Assembly: GCA_031267635.1 (NCBI GenBank)
Contig: JAIRYX010000296.1
Location: 1 to 11,943 of the forward strand
Source of the DNA: Planctomycetaceae bacterium
GTDB taxonomy: Bacteria; Planctomycetota; Planctomycetia; Pirellulales; Thermoguttaceae
DNA: 11,943 nucleotides
Reading direction: 5' to 3'
Both the position numbers and the translations under genes were made by a program. The notes under the pieces were generated by a model. It did not search any database, was not told the origin of the DNA, and saw only the letters and a program-made list of their open reading frames with translations. This document shows, piece after piece, positions 1 to 7,498 of this stretch (within the stretch, counting starts at the first letter, position 1; every line of letters starts with the position of its first letter).

Positions 1-267
1 GGAAATGCGATTATTGATAAGAATTTTATTCTGAATGTTGAGAATTGTCCTTGTAATCCTTACGATGGTCAGACGCTTGCGAAGACGATAGCCGGCGGCG
101 AGAAAATGACGGGCGTTCCGATACGCGAAATATCCGCCGACACACATGACGCCAAAAGCGACTACAAAGGCGACGCAAAGATATTGATTCACGGAATGAG
201 CAACGCGGGACTTCGCGGTTGCGAAAAACGCCGCAAGATAACGACGAACCGCCCGGTTTCACGCTGA
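1..267 (+). pseudogene. IS5-like transposase, C-terminal remnant
   Basis: Frame 1 is open from the window edge to a TGA at 265-267 (88 codons). It contains NPYDGQTLAKTI, then a D-rich stretch with DYKGD, then ILIHGMSNAGLRG and a basic tail EKRRK. This is the order in IS5-type DDE transposases: N-P-Y-D-G-H-T-L, then D-(R/K)-G-Y-(R/K)-G-H, then I-x-G, a basic run and R-R-S-A-I-E-P-x-I-G-H. Here D-x-G-Y-x-G-H is degraded and the R-R-S-A-I-E-P block with the final catalytic Glu is missing. Shortly downstream, frame 3 reads FTLIFFVSALLCRL (about 258-299), like the hydrophobic ends of such transposases, which suggests an internal deletion plus frameshift. The protein is almost certainly inactive. 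The family call rests on motif memory, and the left part lies outside the window. Confidence 0.6.
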
Positions 268-380
268 TTTTTTTCGTATCCGCCTTACTATGCCGCTTGG
301 CTTGCGAACCAAATGAACTTGTGGCTGATAAGATCGCGACGATGAAATTTTCACTGGAATTTTTTCAGAGACGAGTAGAC

Positions 381-419
381 AAAAAGTCAAGGACACACCT
401 TACGGCATGTCCTTGGCTT
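381..419 (-). terminator. Rho-independent terminator of the PFOR gene
   Basis: On the minus strand, AAGCCAAGGACA pairs with TGTCCTTGACTT around a 12-base loop, a 12-bp stem with one G-T pair. The right arm runs directly into TTTTTG. It begins 38 bases after the PFOR stop codon. On the plus strand the stem is not followed by a T-run, so it works mainly for the minus-strand gene. Confidence 0.8.
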
Positions 420-456
420 CGCTTGTTTCACATGAAAATTACAACAGCAATGGTTG

Positions 457-3400
457 TTATTCTTGTGTCTTGGCTTCCGTCAAAGCGGAATAATAATGGA
501 ATCGTTCATAAATTTTCTTTTGCGCTTCTTCGGCAAATGCAGCGGCAACTTCCGGTTTCGAGCGGGCGAGGAGTGCGAAACGATTTTGTTTCGCGGTGAA
601 GTCTTTGAGTTCGCCTTTGGGCGCTTTGCTGTCGAGGAAGAACGGCTTGCCTTCGCGCGGATCATAATGATACAGAGGCCAATAACCGCACGCGACCGCT
701 TCTTTTTGCAGTTCTAAACCGTTTGCCATGTTGATTCCCTGCGCAATGCAATGAGCGTAAGCGATAATTAACGAAGATCCGCGATAGGATTCCGCTGCGC
801 GGATTGTCTTGATCGCGTGCATCGGATTGGCTCCGATGGAAATTTGTCCGACAAACACATTGCCATAAGAAACCGCCATCAAACCTAAATCTTTTTTGCC
901 AGTCGGTTTTCCGCCTGCGGCGAATTTCGCAACCGCACCTAGCGGAGTCGATTTGGACGCCTGACCGCCAGTATTGGAGTAAACTTCGGTGTCCAGCACC
1001 AAAATGTTAATATCTTTTCCCGACGCTAAAACATGGTCGAGACCGCCGTAGCCGATGTCGTAAGCCCAACCGTCGCCACCGAAAATCCAGCAACTGCGGC
1101 GTACTAAATTGTCGGCAACCGCCGCCAGTTCTTTCGCTTCCGCAGAACCGTTCGACGCAAGTTTTGTGCGAAGATCCGCCACAAGCTTCCGTTGTTCGGC
1201 AATTTCCGCTTCGGTTTCTTGTTTATTGGCGAGGAGCTGCGAAATCAAGTTATCGCCGACCGTACCGCCAAGTGATTTCAGTAAAAGTTCGGCATAATCG
1301 CGTTGTTTGTCCACAGCGACTCGCATTCCCAATCCAAATTCGGCGTTGTCTTCAAACAACGAATTGCACCATGCCGGACCGCGTCCATTGTCGTCAACGC
1401 AATAAGGAGTTGTCGGCAAGTTTCCGCCGTAAATCGAAGAACAGCCGGTTGCGTTTGCCACTAACATCCGGTCGCCGAAAAATTGCGTTATAAGTTTAAC
1501 GTAAGGCGTTTCCCCGCAACCGGCACATGCACCAGAAAATTCAAACAACTGCCGCATAAGTTGCGAACCTTTGATCGTTTCAGGATTGATTAACGCGCGG
1601 TCGGTATCGGGAATCGAAAGGAAATAGTCCCAGTTAGCACGTTCGGCGGCAAGATAGTCGAGTTTTGTTTCCATGTTGATCGCTTTCTTTCCTTCAACCG
1701 CTTTGTTTTTTGCCGGGCAATTCACGACGCACAATCCGCAACCGGTGCAATCATCGGGAGCAACCTGAACGCACATTTTCGCACCGGGAAATTCTTTTGT
1801 TTTCCAATCGGCAGTGTGGAACGACGCCGGAGCTTTCGTAGCGACTTCTGGAGAAAACTGCTTTATGCGGATTGCTGCGTGCGGACAAACAAACGAACAT
1901 TGACCGCATTGAATACAAACGTTTTCATCCCAAATCGGAATATCGACGGCGATACTTCGTTTTTCGTATTGCGTGGTCGCAGTCGGAAACGTTCCGTCCG
2001 CCGGGAAAGCGCTGACCGGAAGTTCTTCGCCGCGATTGGCAAGAATTTCACCGAGAACTTTATCAACAAACGACGGAATATTCGTGCCGGTCATCCCGGA
2101 ATGACGTTTCAACTGAGAACTTGCGGCAGTCGGTATTTTCACTTCATACAAAGCGGCAAGCGAAGCGTCAACCGCCGCGTGATTTTTTGCCACAACCGTG
2201 TCGCCTTTACGTCCGTAGGTTTTTTTAATCGCCTTTTTGATGTGGTCAATCGGATCGTCGAGCGGAAGTCCGGCAAGGTGAAAGAAGCAAGTTTGCATAA
2301 TCGTGTTAATTCGTCCGCCCATTCCGGTTTCGCGAGCAACTTTTATTGCGTCGATCACATAGAATTTCAATTTCTTGTCGATGATTTCTTCCTGGAGTTC
2401 AGCGGGGATTTTGTCCCAAACTTCGTCGGGTCCATAAGGACTATTGAGCAGGAATGTTCCGCCCGGCACCGCAACGCTGAGCAAATCAAGTTTTTCGGTA
2501 AAAATAAATTGATGACACGCGACAAAATTCGCTTTGGTCACAAGATACGAACCTTTGATAGGACGCGGACTGAAACGCAAGTGAGAAACCGTAACGGAAC
2601 CGGCTTTCTTCGAGTCGTAAACGAAATAACCTTGTGCGTGAAGATGCGTGTTTTCGCCGACGATTTTTGTGGTGTCTTTGTTCGCTCCAACTGTTCCATC
2701 GCTTCCAAGACCGAAAAACACGGCACGCCGTACGTCGTCGCGTTCGGTCGAAAACGTGTGGTCGTATGAGAGACTCAAGTGAGTTACATCGTCGTTAATT
2801 CCGACCGTAAACCGCGTTTTCGGAGCGTCTTTAGCAAGTTCTTCATAAATCGATTTGACCATCGCCGGCGTAAATTCTTTAGACGCAAGACCATAACGCC
2901 CGCCGACAATTTTCGGTAACGCGCCGCTCCAGTGTTCGGCAAACGCTGTTAAAACGTCTTGGAAAAGCGGCTCGCCGACAGTACCCGGCTCTTTGGTTCG
3001 GTCGAGAACGGCGACTTTTTTGACAGTTTTGGGAAACGCGGCAAGGAACGATTTTACGTCGAACGGACGATACAAACGAATATTGATAACGCCGATTTTC
3101 GTGTCATTGACAAAATCAACGTATTCTTCGACAGCACCCGCACCAGATCCCATCACGACAATAATATTTTCGGCGGTCGGACTACCGATGTATTCAAATA
3201 ATTTGTACTGCCGCCCGGTCAGTTTGGCAAAGCGATCCATTTCTTCCTGCACGATAGCGGGAACTTTTTCGTAGTACGGATTACACGCTTCGCGGGCTTG
3301 AAAGAAAACGTCGGGGTTTTGTGCAGTTCCGCGAATAACAGGATGTTCCGGCGCAAGAGCACGAGCGCGAAATTCTTCAATCGCTTTCAGATTGAGCATT

Positions 3401-3981
3401 GACTTGACAATCTCATTGGAAAGCGGTTCGATTTTATTGACTTCATGCGATGTGCGGAAACCGTCAAAGAAATGCAGAAACGGAATTCTGGAACGGTAAG
3501 TCGAAGCGTAAGCGATTAACGCCATATCATGCGTGTCTTGAATTGTTACGGCGGCGAGATAAGCCCAACCGGTTGTGCGGCACGCCAAGATATCGCTGTG
3601 ATCGCCGAAAATAGAAAGAGCGTGCGTGGCAACGGTTCGTGCGGAAACATGAAACACAGTCGGCGTCAGTTCTCCGGCAATTTTGAACATATTCGGAATC
3701 ATCAGAAGTAGCCCCTGCGAAGCGGTGAACGTGCAAGTCAACGCTCCTGCCTGCAATGCCCCATGTACTGCGCCGACCGCACCGGCTTCGCTTTGCATTT
3801 CCACTACTTGCGGCACAGTTCCAAAGATATTTTTCTTTCCTTCCGAAGCCCACTGATCCGTCCATTCGCCCATCGTAGACGACGGCGTAATCGGATAAAT
3901 TGCCATCACTTCATTACATTGATGCGCAACCATTGCGGCAGCTTCATTTCCATCGGTCATCAAAAAAGTTTTTTCGCTCAC
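457..3981 (-). CDS. nifJ: pyruvate:ferredoxin (flavodoxin) oxidoreductase, single-chain
   Basis: This cytoplasmic enzyme converts pyruvate and CoA to acetyl-CoA and CO2 and reduces ferredoxin or flavodoxin, using thiamine diphosphate (TPP) and three 4Fe-4S clusters. The 1174 residues match the usual length (about 1170-1200) of the homodimeric form. In order: N-terminal TPP-pyrimidine domain with YPITPSS (29-35) and SARTVATHALSIFGDHSD (pyruvate-binding Arg region); a transketolase C-terminal-like domain; a two-cluster ferredoxin domain with C689-x2-C-x2-C-x3-C and C745-x2-C-x2-C-x3-C; then the TPP domain with GDGW near 970 and TEVYSNTGGQ. The proximal-cluster cysteines are C819, C822, C847 and C1078, so every cluster ligand is present. 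The frame extends back to TTG at 4005, but AGGAG followed by 7 bases and GTG fixes the start at 3981. It is a single-gene unit with its own terminator. The direction (pyruvate oxidation or synthesis) cannot be told from sequence. Confidence 0.97.
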   Translation of the reverse strand: MSEKTFLMTDGNEAAAMVAHQCNEVMAIYPITPSSTMGEWTDQWASEGKKNIFGTVPQVVEMQSEAGAVGAVHGALQAGALTCTFTASQGLLLMIPNMFKIAGELTPTVFHVSARTVATHALSIFGDHSDILACRTTGWAYLAAVTIQDTHDMALIAYASTYRSRIPFLHFFDGFRTSHEVNKIEPLSNEIVKSMLNLKAIEEFRARALAPEHPVIRGTAQNPDVFFQAREACNPYYEKVPAIVQEEMDRFAKLTGRQYKLFEYIGSPTAENIIVVMGSGAGAVEEYVDFVNDTKIGVINIRLYRPFDVKSFLAAFPKTVKKVAVLDRTKEPGTVGEPLFQDVLTAFAEHWSGALPKIVGGRYGLASKEFTPAMVKSIYEELAKDAPKTRFTVGINDDVTHLSLSYDHTFSTERDDVRRAVFFGLGSDGTVGANKDTTKIVGENTHLHAQGYFVYDSKKAGSVTVSHLRFSPRPIKGSYLVTKANFVACHQFIFTEKLDLLSVAVPGGTFLLNSPYGPDEVWDKIPAELQEEIIDKKLKFYVIDAIKVARETGMGGRINTIMQTCFFHLAGLPLDDPIDHIKKAIKKTYGRKGDTVVAKNHAAVDASLAALYEVKIPTAASSQLKRHSGMTGTNIPSFVDKVLGEILANRGEELPVSAFPADGTFPTATTQYEKRSIAVDIPIWDENVCIQCGQCSFVCPHAAIRIKQFSPEVATKAPASFHTADWKTKEFPGAKMCVQVAPDDCTGCGLCVVNCPAKNKAVEGKKAINMETKLDYLAAERANWDYFLSIPDTDRALINPETIKGSQLMRQLFEFSGACAGCGETPYVKLITQFFGDRMLVANATGCSSIYGGNLPTTPYCVDDNGRGPAWCNSLFEDNAEFGLGMRVAVDKQRDYAELLLKSLGGTVGDNLISQLLANKQETEAEIAEQRKLVADLRTKLASNGSAEAKELAAVADNLVRRSCWIFGGDGWAYDIGYGGLDHVLASGKDINILVLDTEVYSNTGGQASKSTPLGAVAKFAAGGKPTGKKDLGLMAVSYGNVFVGQISIGANPMHAIKTIRAAESYRGSSLIIAYAHCIAQGINMANGLELQKEAVACGYWPLYHYDPREGKPFFLDSKAPKGELKDFTAKQNRFALLARSKPEVAAAFAEEAQKKIYERFHYYSALTEAKTQE

Positions 3982-3988
3982 AACGCTA

Positions 3989-3993
3989 CTCCT
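3989..3993 (-). promoter_or_regulatory. ribosome binding site deciding the PFOR start
   Basis: AGGAG on the minus strand lies 7 bases before GTG (3979-3981). It falls inside the longer frame that would begin with TTG at 4005, and that TTG has no purine-rich site before it. The GTG is therefore the better start and shortens the protein by 8 residues. Confidence 0.75.
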
Positions 3994-4154
3994 GATTGGA
4001 TTCAATTAGTTGAAAGATTTTTCGTGATTACTCTCTTGTTTTGTAATCGTTCCCGCATACGGAATTTTTCTGTCGAAAGCCCCAAAACGCTACCGACAAA
4101 ATTTCGCGACATGTACAATCAACAATATCGGAATATTTCGAGACTGTACCATAC

Positions 4155-4160
4155 ATTATA
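4155..4160 (-). promoter_or_regulatory. possible -10 box for the PFOR gene
   Basis: The minus strand reads a perfect TATAAT here, about 175 bases before the GTG start. No convincing -35 sits 16-18 bases upstream; a TTGAAC lies only 11 bases away. This would imply a leader of about 165 nt. It is a candidate only. Confidence 0.3.
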
Positions 4161-4610
4161 ATACCCGTTTCGTTCAAGTCGGAAAGGGGGAAGGACTGAA
4201 AGTTTTTCGTGTTGAGAAACGTGCTTTTTCCATAAGAAATTTTATAACAAAGCGTTAGGGGGATTATAGAATTTTATAAACAACAAATGTTTAGATGCAA
4301 AAACATTGCGGCAGTAATAACGCACAATAAGCGATTGTATGATGATTATTTTGCAACGATGTTTTGTTTTATTTGACAAACACCACAAAAAGAAAGAATC
4401 ATAAAAGTTTTTATGATTTGTGTTGAAATATTTCCTTCATTCACGCAAAAAACAACTTCTGGGAACTTCTAAAACCCCTACTTTCAACAAATTTTATCAT
4501 TAAAAAATAAGGACTTACTAACATCTGGGGGATGTTTTTAGAATTTCCCTTCTGATTATTTCGTTTTGGGGAGACAATCTTTGAAAACGCAATAGAAAAC
4601 TATGGCGTCA
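4161..4610. other. AT-rich intergenic stretch without a recognised gene
   Basis: No frame on either strand shows a plausible protein. I see a perfect AT-rich palindrome at 4397-4418, a small stem-loop AACATC-TGGGG-GATGTT followed by TTTT at 4520-4539 that resembles a weak terminator, and a TTGACA at 4373-4378 whose best -10 partner (AATCAT, 18 bases on) is poor. No tRNA or known riboswitch is recognisable. Confidence 0.5.
4397..4418. repeat. perfect AT-rich palindrome
   Basis: AATCATAAAA and TTTTATGATT are perfect inverted copies separated by GT. It lies in gene-free DNA between the divergent PFOR and fucosidase genes. It could be a protein-binding site or a hairpin; no T-run follows, so a terminator is unlikely. 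Confidence 0.6.
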
Positions 4611-4639
4611 GCTACCCAAGCCAAATAAATCCGCGGGCA

Positions 4640-4652
4640 ACTGAATAGTTAC
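4640..4652 (+). repeat. solitary copy of the ACTGAATAGTTAC end repeat
   Basis: This 13-mer is identical to the right ends of the elements ending at 9154 and 10756, and is the inverse of the left end at 10556-10568. Here it lies inside the left arm of the long palindrome, and the position opposite (4829-4843) is only about 10 of 15 matching. No partner end with a duplicated 8-mer is visible nearby, so it may be a relic end. Confidence 0.6.
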
Positions 4653-4791
4653 TGTTTTACCGAAAAATATTATTATTGCCGCCCTTATTTCCTTATTTTT
4701 CGTTCCATTGTTTTGATAAACATTCATTCATGATCTAAAAAATAAGGGAATAAGGGAGAGTTTTTAGGATTTGTTGGCTAATAAGGGAAAT

Positions 4792-4820
4792 TTGACATAT
4801 CAGGGCGGCAATGATAAAAT
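4792..4820 (+). promoter_or_regulatory. sigma70-type promoter for the fucosidase gene
   Basis: TTGACA (4792-4797), a 17-base spacer and TAAAAT (4815-4820) make a near-consensus promoter. Transcription would begin near 4827 and give a leader of about 74 nt. The promoter lies within the right arm of the long palindrome, so the repeat itself appears to supply expression. Confidence 0.65.
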
Positions 4821-4900
4821 CTTTCGGATAATTCTACAGTTGTCCAATGCGGCTTTATTTGGCTTTGGTAACTGAACTTTAACCAAACCTTTAACTAAAA

Positions 4901-6472
4901 ATGAAAAAATCCAATCGTAGAGAATTTTTGAAATCTGCCAGCGCGGTTGCCGCGGGCGTTTCGGTTGCACAACTTGTTCCGCAACTCACGGCAAATGAAA
5001 ATGGTGATGTTGCCGAGACGGACAATGGTTTGTCCGAACTGGTCAAAAAAGATCGTGCAAGAAATATCGTGTTGCCGAAAAACGATGGTCATTGGAAACC
5101 TGTTGCCGGTTATGCTGATGAGCCGTTGGAGGGAGATTACGTTCATGCTTCCGAAGCGGCGCACGAAGCGTTCCGCGACGTTAAGTTTTCGATACGTATT
5201 CATTGGGGCGTGTACTCCATGTGGGAAATCGAAGCGTCGCTTCCGTTCTTGTGGTCAATGTCCAAAGAGAAGAAAGCGGAATACTGCGAGTTGTACAAGA
5301 CATTCAACCCGACCGATTTTGACGCTCAAGAATGGATGGATTTCTTCAAACGTTCCGGTATTCAGGCGTTTGCTTTTACTACCAAACATCACGACGGCTT
5401 TTCCATGTTCCACACCAAAACGCGAGTGAAACGGCGAATCAATTATCTCGCCGAACAACCTATCGAACCGTGCGATTTGTTGTATAGTATTGAGGAGTCG
5501 CCGTTCAAGCGTGATATTGTCAAGGAACTCTGCGACGCGGCACACAAGAACGGGATCAAGATTGACCTTTATTATTCGCATCCTGATTCTTACGACGCCG
5601 ATTTCCGACCGTATTGCGGACATCCGGCGGCGATACCGGACGAGAAGTTGCATCCGAAGGATTATCCGTCTTGGGGAAAACATTCTGTCACCGCTCCCGA
5701 CCCGACGCCCGAAGAACAGAACGCCATGATGACGCGACACCGCGAACAACTCCGCGAACTGTTGACGAACTACGGCAAGATTGACATGGTTTGTCTTGAT
5801 ATGTGGTTGGGCAAACCGGTTTGGGAGGAGACGAAAAAGACGGTCAAGATGATGCGGCAGTTGCAACCCGACGTGATGATTCGCGCTCGCGGTATCGGCA
5901 ACTACGGCGATTACTACCAACCCGAAGAGTTTGTCCCGAAAGGCAAGGAAAATACGAATATGCCTTGGATGAGTATTTGTCTGTTGGGCAAAATTTTCGC
6001 TTATGATCCGGTTGCCAAAAATTACAAGGGGACGGCGTGGATAATTAGTCATTTGGTTGACTGTGTGGCGAAGGGCGGTAGTTTTATGGTTTGTATTGGT
6101 CCCGACGCGAACGGCAAATTTCACCCCGAAGCGGTCAAACAAATCGAAGCGGTTGGCGACTGGTTGAAGGTCAACGGCAAGGGGATTTACGAAACGCGGT
6201 CGCGTGATATTTGGCAAGAGGGCGGGTTGAAGTTTACCCGCAGCAAAGACCAGAAAAACGTTTATGCTTTTGTTGAAAAATTCCCTGAAGGCGAGTTGAT
6301 TGTGAAATCGGTTACGCCGAAACCAAACAGCGTCATTCGTCTATTCGGCTACAAGAAGCCGTTGCCATGGGCAAGTATTAACGGCGGTATCAAAATCACG
6401 ATTCCTCAAGAGTTGCAAGACCCGACAAACCGACCTTGTGAATTTGCTTGGGGATTTGAATTTGAAGTGTAA
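4901..6472 (+). CDS. Tat-exported GH29-like alpha-L-fucosidase
   Basis: The 523-residue protein begins with a twin-arginine signal (NRREFLK, residues 5-11, then an Ala/Val-rich segment to about residue 31), so it is probably exported folded. The catalytic domain follows the glycoside hydrolase 29 pattern: IHWGVYS near residue 100, TKHHDGFSMF with H163 and H164, YYSHPDSY near 225, CLDMW with D300 as probable nucleophile, QPEE (E342/E343) as possible acid/base, and IGPDANG near 400 followed by WLKVNGKGIYETR, the usual end of the barrel. A small beta domain completes it. GH29 enzymes hydrolyse terminal alpha-L-fucose from glycans such as mucins or algal polysaccharides. Unusual points: the nucleophile motif is usually W-F-D and the later P-W-E-x-C reads PWMSIC, so substrate specificity may differ. 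No Shine-Dalgarno precedes the ATG. It is a single-gene unit with its own promoter and terminator. Confidence 0.88.
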   Translation: MKKSNRREFLKSASAVAAGVSVAQLVPQLTANENGDVAETDNGLSELVKKDRARNIVLPKNDGHWKPVAGYADEPLEGDYVHASEAAHEAFRDVKFSIRIHWGVYSMWEIEASLPFLWSMSKEKKAEYCELYKTFNPTDFDAQEWMDFFKRSGIQAFAFTTKHHDGFSMFHTKTRVKRRINYLAEQPIEPCDLLYSIEESPFKRDIVKELCDAAHKNGIKIDLYYSHPDSYDADFRPYCGHPAAIPDEKLHPKDYPSWGKHSVTAPDPTPEEQNAMMTRHREQLRELLTNYGKIDMVCLDMWLGKPVWEETKKTVKMMRQLQPDVMIRARGIGNYGDYYQPEEFVPKGKENTNMPWMSICLLGKIFAYDPVAKNYKGTAWIISHLVDCVAKGGSFMVCIGPDANGKFHPEAVKQIEAVGDWLKVNGKGIYETRSRDIWQEGGLKFTRSKDQKNVYAFVEKFPEGELIVKSVTPKPNSVIRLFGYKKPLPWASINGGIKITIPQELQDPTNRPCEFAWGFEFEV

Positions 6473-6504
6473 AACGCGGAGTTTTTTTACCGTGAGGGCA
6501 AGGG

Positions 6505-6552
6505 AGGCGGCGAAGGTTTTTAAAATATCCTTTGCCGCCTTCTTCGTTTTTG
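6505..6552 (+). terminator. terminator between fucosidase and FPP synthase genes
   Basis: AGGCGGCGAAGG (6505-6516) pairs with CCTTTGCCGCCT (6529-6540), 11 Watson-Crick pairs and one G-T, with a 12-base loop. TCTTCGTTTTTG follows on the plus strand. It lies in the 102-base gap between two convergent genes. On the minus strand no T-run follows, but the stem may still slow readthrough from the other side. Confidence 0.75.
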
Positions 6553-6574
6553 CGGTGTTTGCAATTGACGCGAG

Positions 6575-7495
6575 TTATTTATTCCGTCCGATTAAGTCGT
6601 GTGCGGTTTTGATTAGGATGTCTTTATCGGGGAGTTTATTGTCGAAGATTTTTAGGGCGTATATTGCTTCGTTGACGTATCGTTGTGCTTCTTCTTCGGA
6701 TTTTTTTATTCCTAGCAACGCCGGATAAGTCCATTTGTTCATCTCGGCATCTTTGTGTAAACGTTTACCTGCTGCGTTTTCGTTGCCCAATACGTCTAGC
6801 AAATCGTCCGTAATCTGAAACGCAAGACCGAAATTTTTACCGTAACGATCAAGAGCGTCAATTTGAGCAACAGAACCGCCCGCAATAAGACCGCCAAGAC
6901 GTAACGAAACACGAATCAATGCTCCTGTTTTGCGAAGATGGATTTGTTCGAGCAGGTTGATTGAGGCGTTTTTATGTTTTCTGTCGAGATTTTTTTCGTT
7001 GGCAATATCGTCCATTTGTCCGCCGACGAGGGCAGCTGCTCCCGCCGCACGCGCCAACTCCAACGAGCATATTCCCAAAAGTTCCTTAGACGGCAATTTG
7101 CCAAGCATCTCAAAAGCAAGCGGTATCAACGCATCGCCAACCAAAATCGCCGTCGGCTCATCGAATTTCTTATGACAAGTCAGTCGTCCGCGACGTAAAT
7201 CATCGTTATCCATTGCCGGCAAGTCGTCATGGACAAGAGAATATGCGTGAATCATTTCGACAGCGCAAGCTGCCGGAATTGCGTTGAAGCAATCGCCGCC
7301 GCACAGACCATTGGCAAAAAGAACAAACAACGGACGAAGACGTTTACCCGAACCAAGCAAACTATAACGAATCGCATCACCAAGACGATCCGGACAATTA
7401 TCATTGAACTTCGCCGCATCACAAAGCGCAGCATCTACCGCATTCCGAAAACGCTCAACTCTACGCTTTAAAAATAACGAACCCTTTGTACTCAT
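6575..7495 (-). CDS. ispA: farnesyl diphosphate synthase (trans-prenyltransferase)
   Basis: The protein condenses isopentenyl diphosphate with dimethylallyl and geranyl diphosphates in the cytoplasm to make the C15 precursor of quinones, undecaprenyl carriers and other isoprenoids. Its 306 residues fit the bacterial IspA family (about 290-310). Visible motifs: GSGKRLRP (48-55) for IPP binding; the first Asp-rich motif DDLPAMDNDDLRRG with D90, D91 and D96; GDAL after it; the K-T-G motif (HLRKTGALI); and FQITDDLLDV with D230, D231 and D234. The two-residue insert in the first motif and Tyr85 five residues before it are typical of bacterial FPP synthases, so C15 is the likely chain length, although a geranylgeranyl product cannot be excluded. 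The usual neighbours xseB and dxs are not present. The ATG lies 4 bases from a long inverted-repeat element, and no strong Shine-Dalgarno is seen. Confidence 0.95.
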   Translation of the reverse strand: MSTKGSLFLKRRVERFRNAVDAALCDAAKFNDNCPDRLGDAIRYSLLGSGKRLRPLFVLFANGLCGGDCFNAIPAACAVEMIHAYSLVHDDLPAMDNDDLRRGRLTCHKKFDEPTAILVGDALIPLAFEMLGKLPSKELLGICSLELARAAGAAALVGGQMDDIANEKNLDRKHKNASINLLEQIHLRKTGALIRVSLRLGGLIAGGSVAQIDALDRYGKNFGLAFQITDDLLDVLGNENAAGKRLHKDAEMNKWTYPALLGIKKSEEEAQRYVNEAIYALKIFDNKLPDKDILIKTAHDLIGRNK

Positions 7496-7498
7496 CTA

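Larger units (their letters stand above)
4612..4871. repeat. long imperfect palindrome (MITE-like) upstream of the fucosidase gene
   Basis: Four successive blocks of the left half recur inverted, in nested order, in the right half. ACCCAAGCCAAATAAA (4614-4629) matches 4854-4869 at 15 of 16 positions. CCGCGGGCAACTG (4631-4643) matches 4838-4852 with gaps. The block 4658-4685, containing TTGCCGCCCT, matches 4802-4829. The block 4684-4700 with CTTATTTCCTTATTTTT matches 4737-4755. The whole could fold into one hairpin of about 260 bases with a centre near 4720. It is probably a degenerate mobile palindrome; no clear target duplication is visible. Its right arm holds the promoter of the gene that begins 30 bases further on. 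Confidence 0.75.

Noticed and set aside
219..599. 126-residue plus-strand frame after the transposase remnant
   Set aside because: It crosses the terminator and runs antisense into PFOR. Only its FTLIFFVSALLCRL piece may be transposase debris.
1816..2769. 317-residue open frame antisense to PFOR
   Set aside because: It is a shadow of a highly conserved gene: Arg/Phe-rich, no family motifs, no start signals.
4373..4540. possible small RNA (TTGACA at 4373 and stem-loop with T-run at 4520-4539)
   Set aside because: The -10 box is poor and the stem has only six pairs; not enough to call without transcript data.
5255..6217. 320-residue open frame antisense to the fucosidase gene
   Set aside because: Arg/His-rich translation typical of a reverse shadow; the plus-strand frame has clear GH29 motifs.
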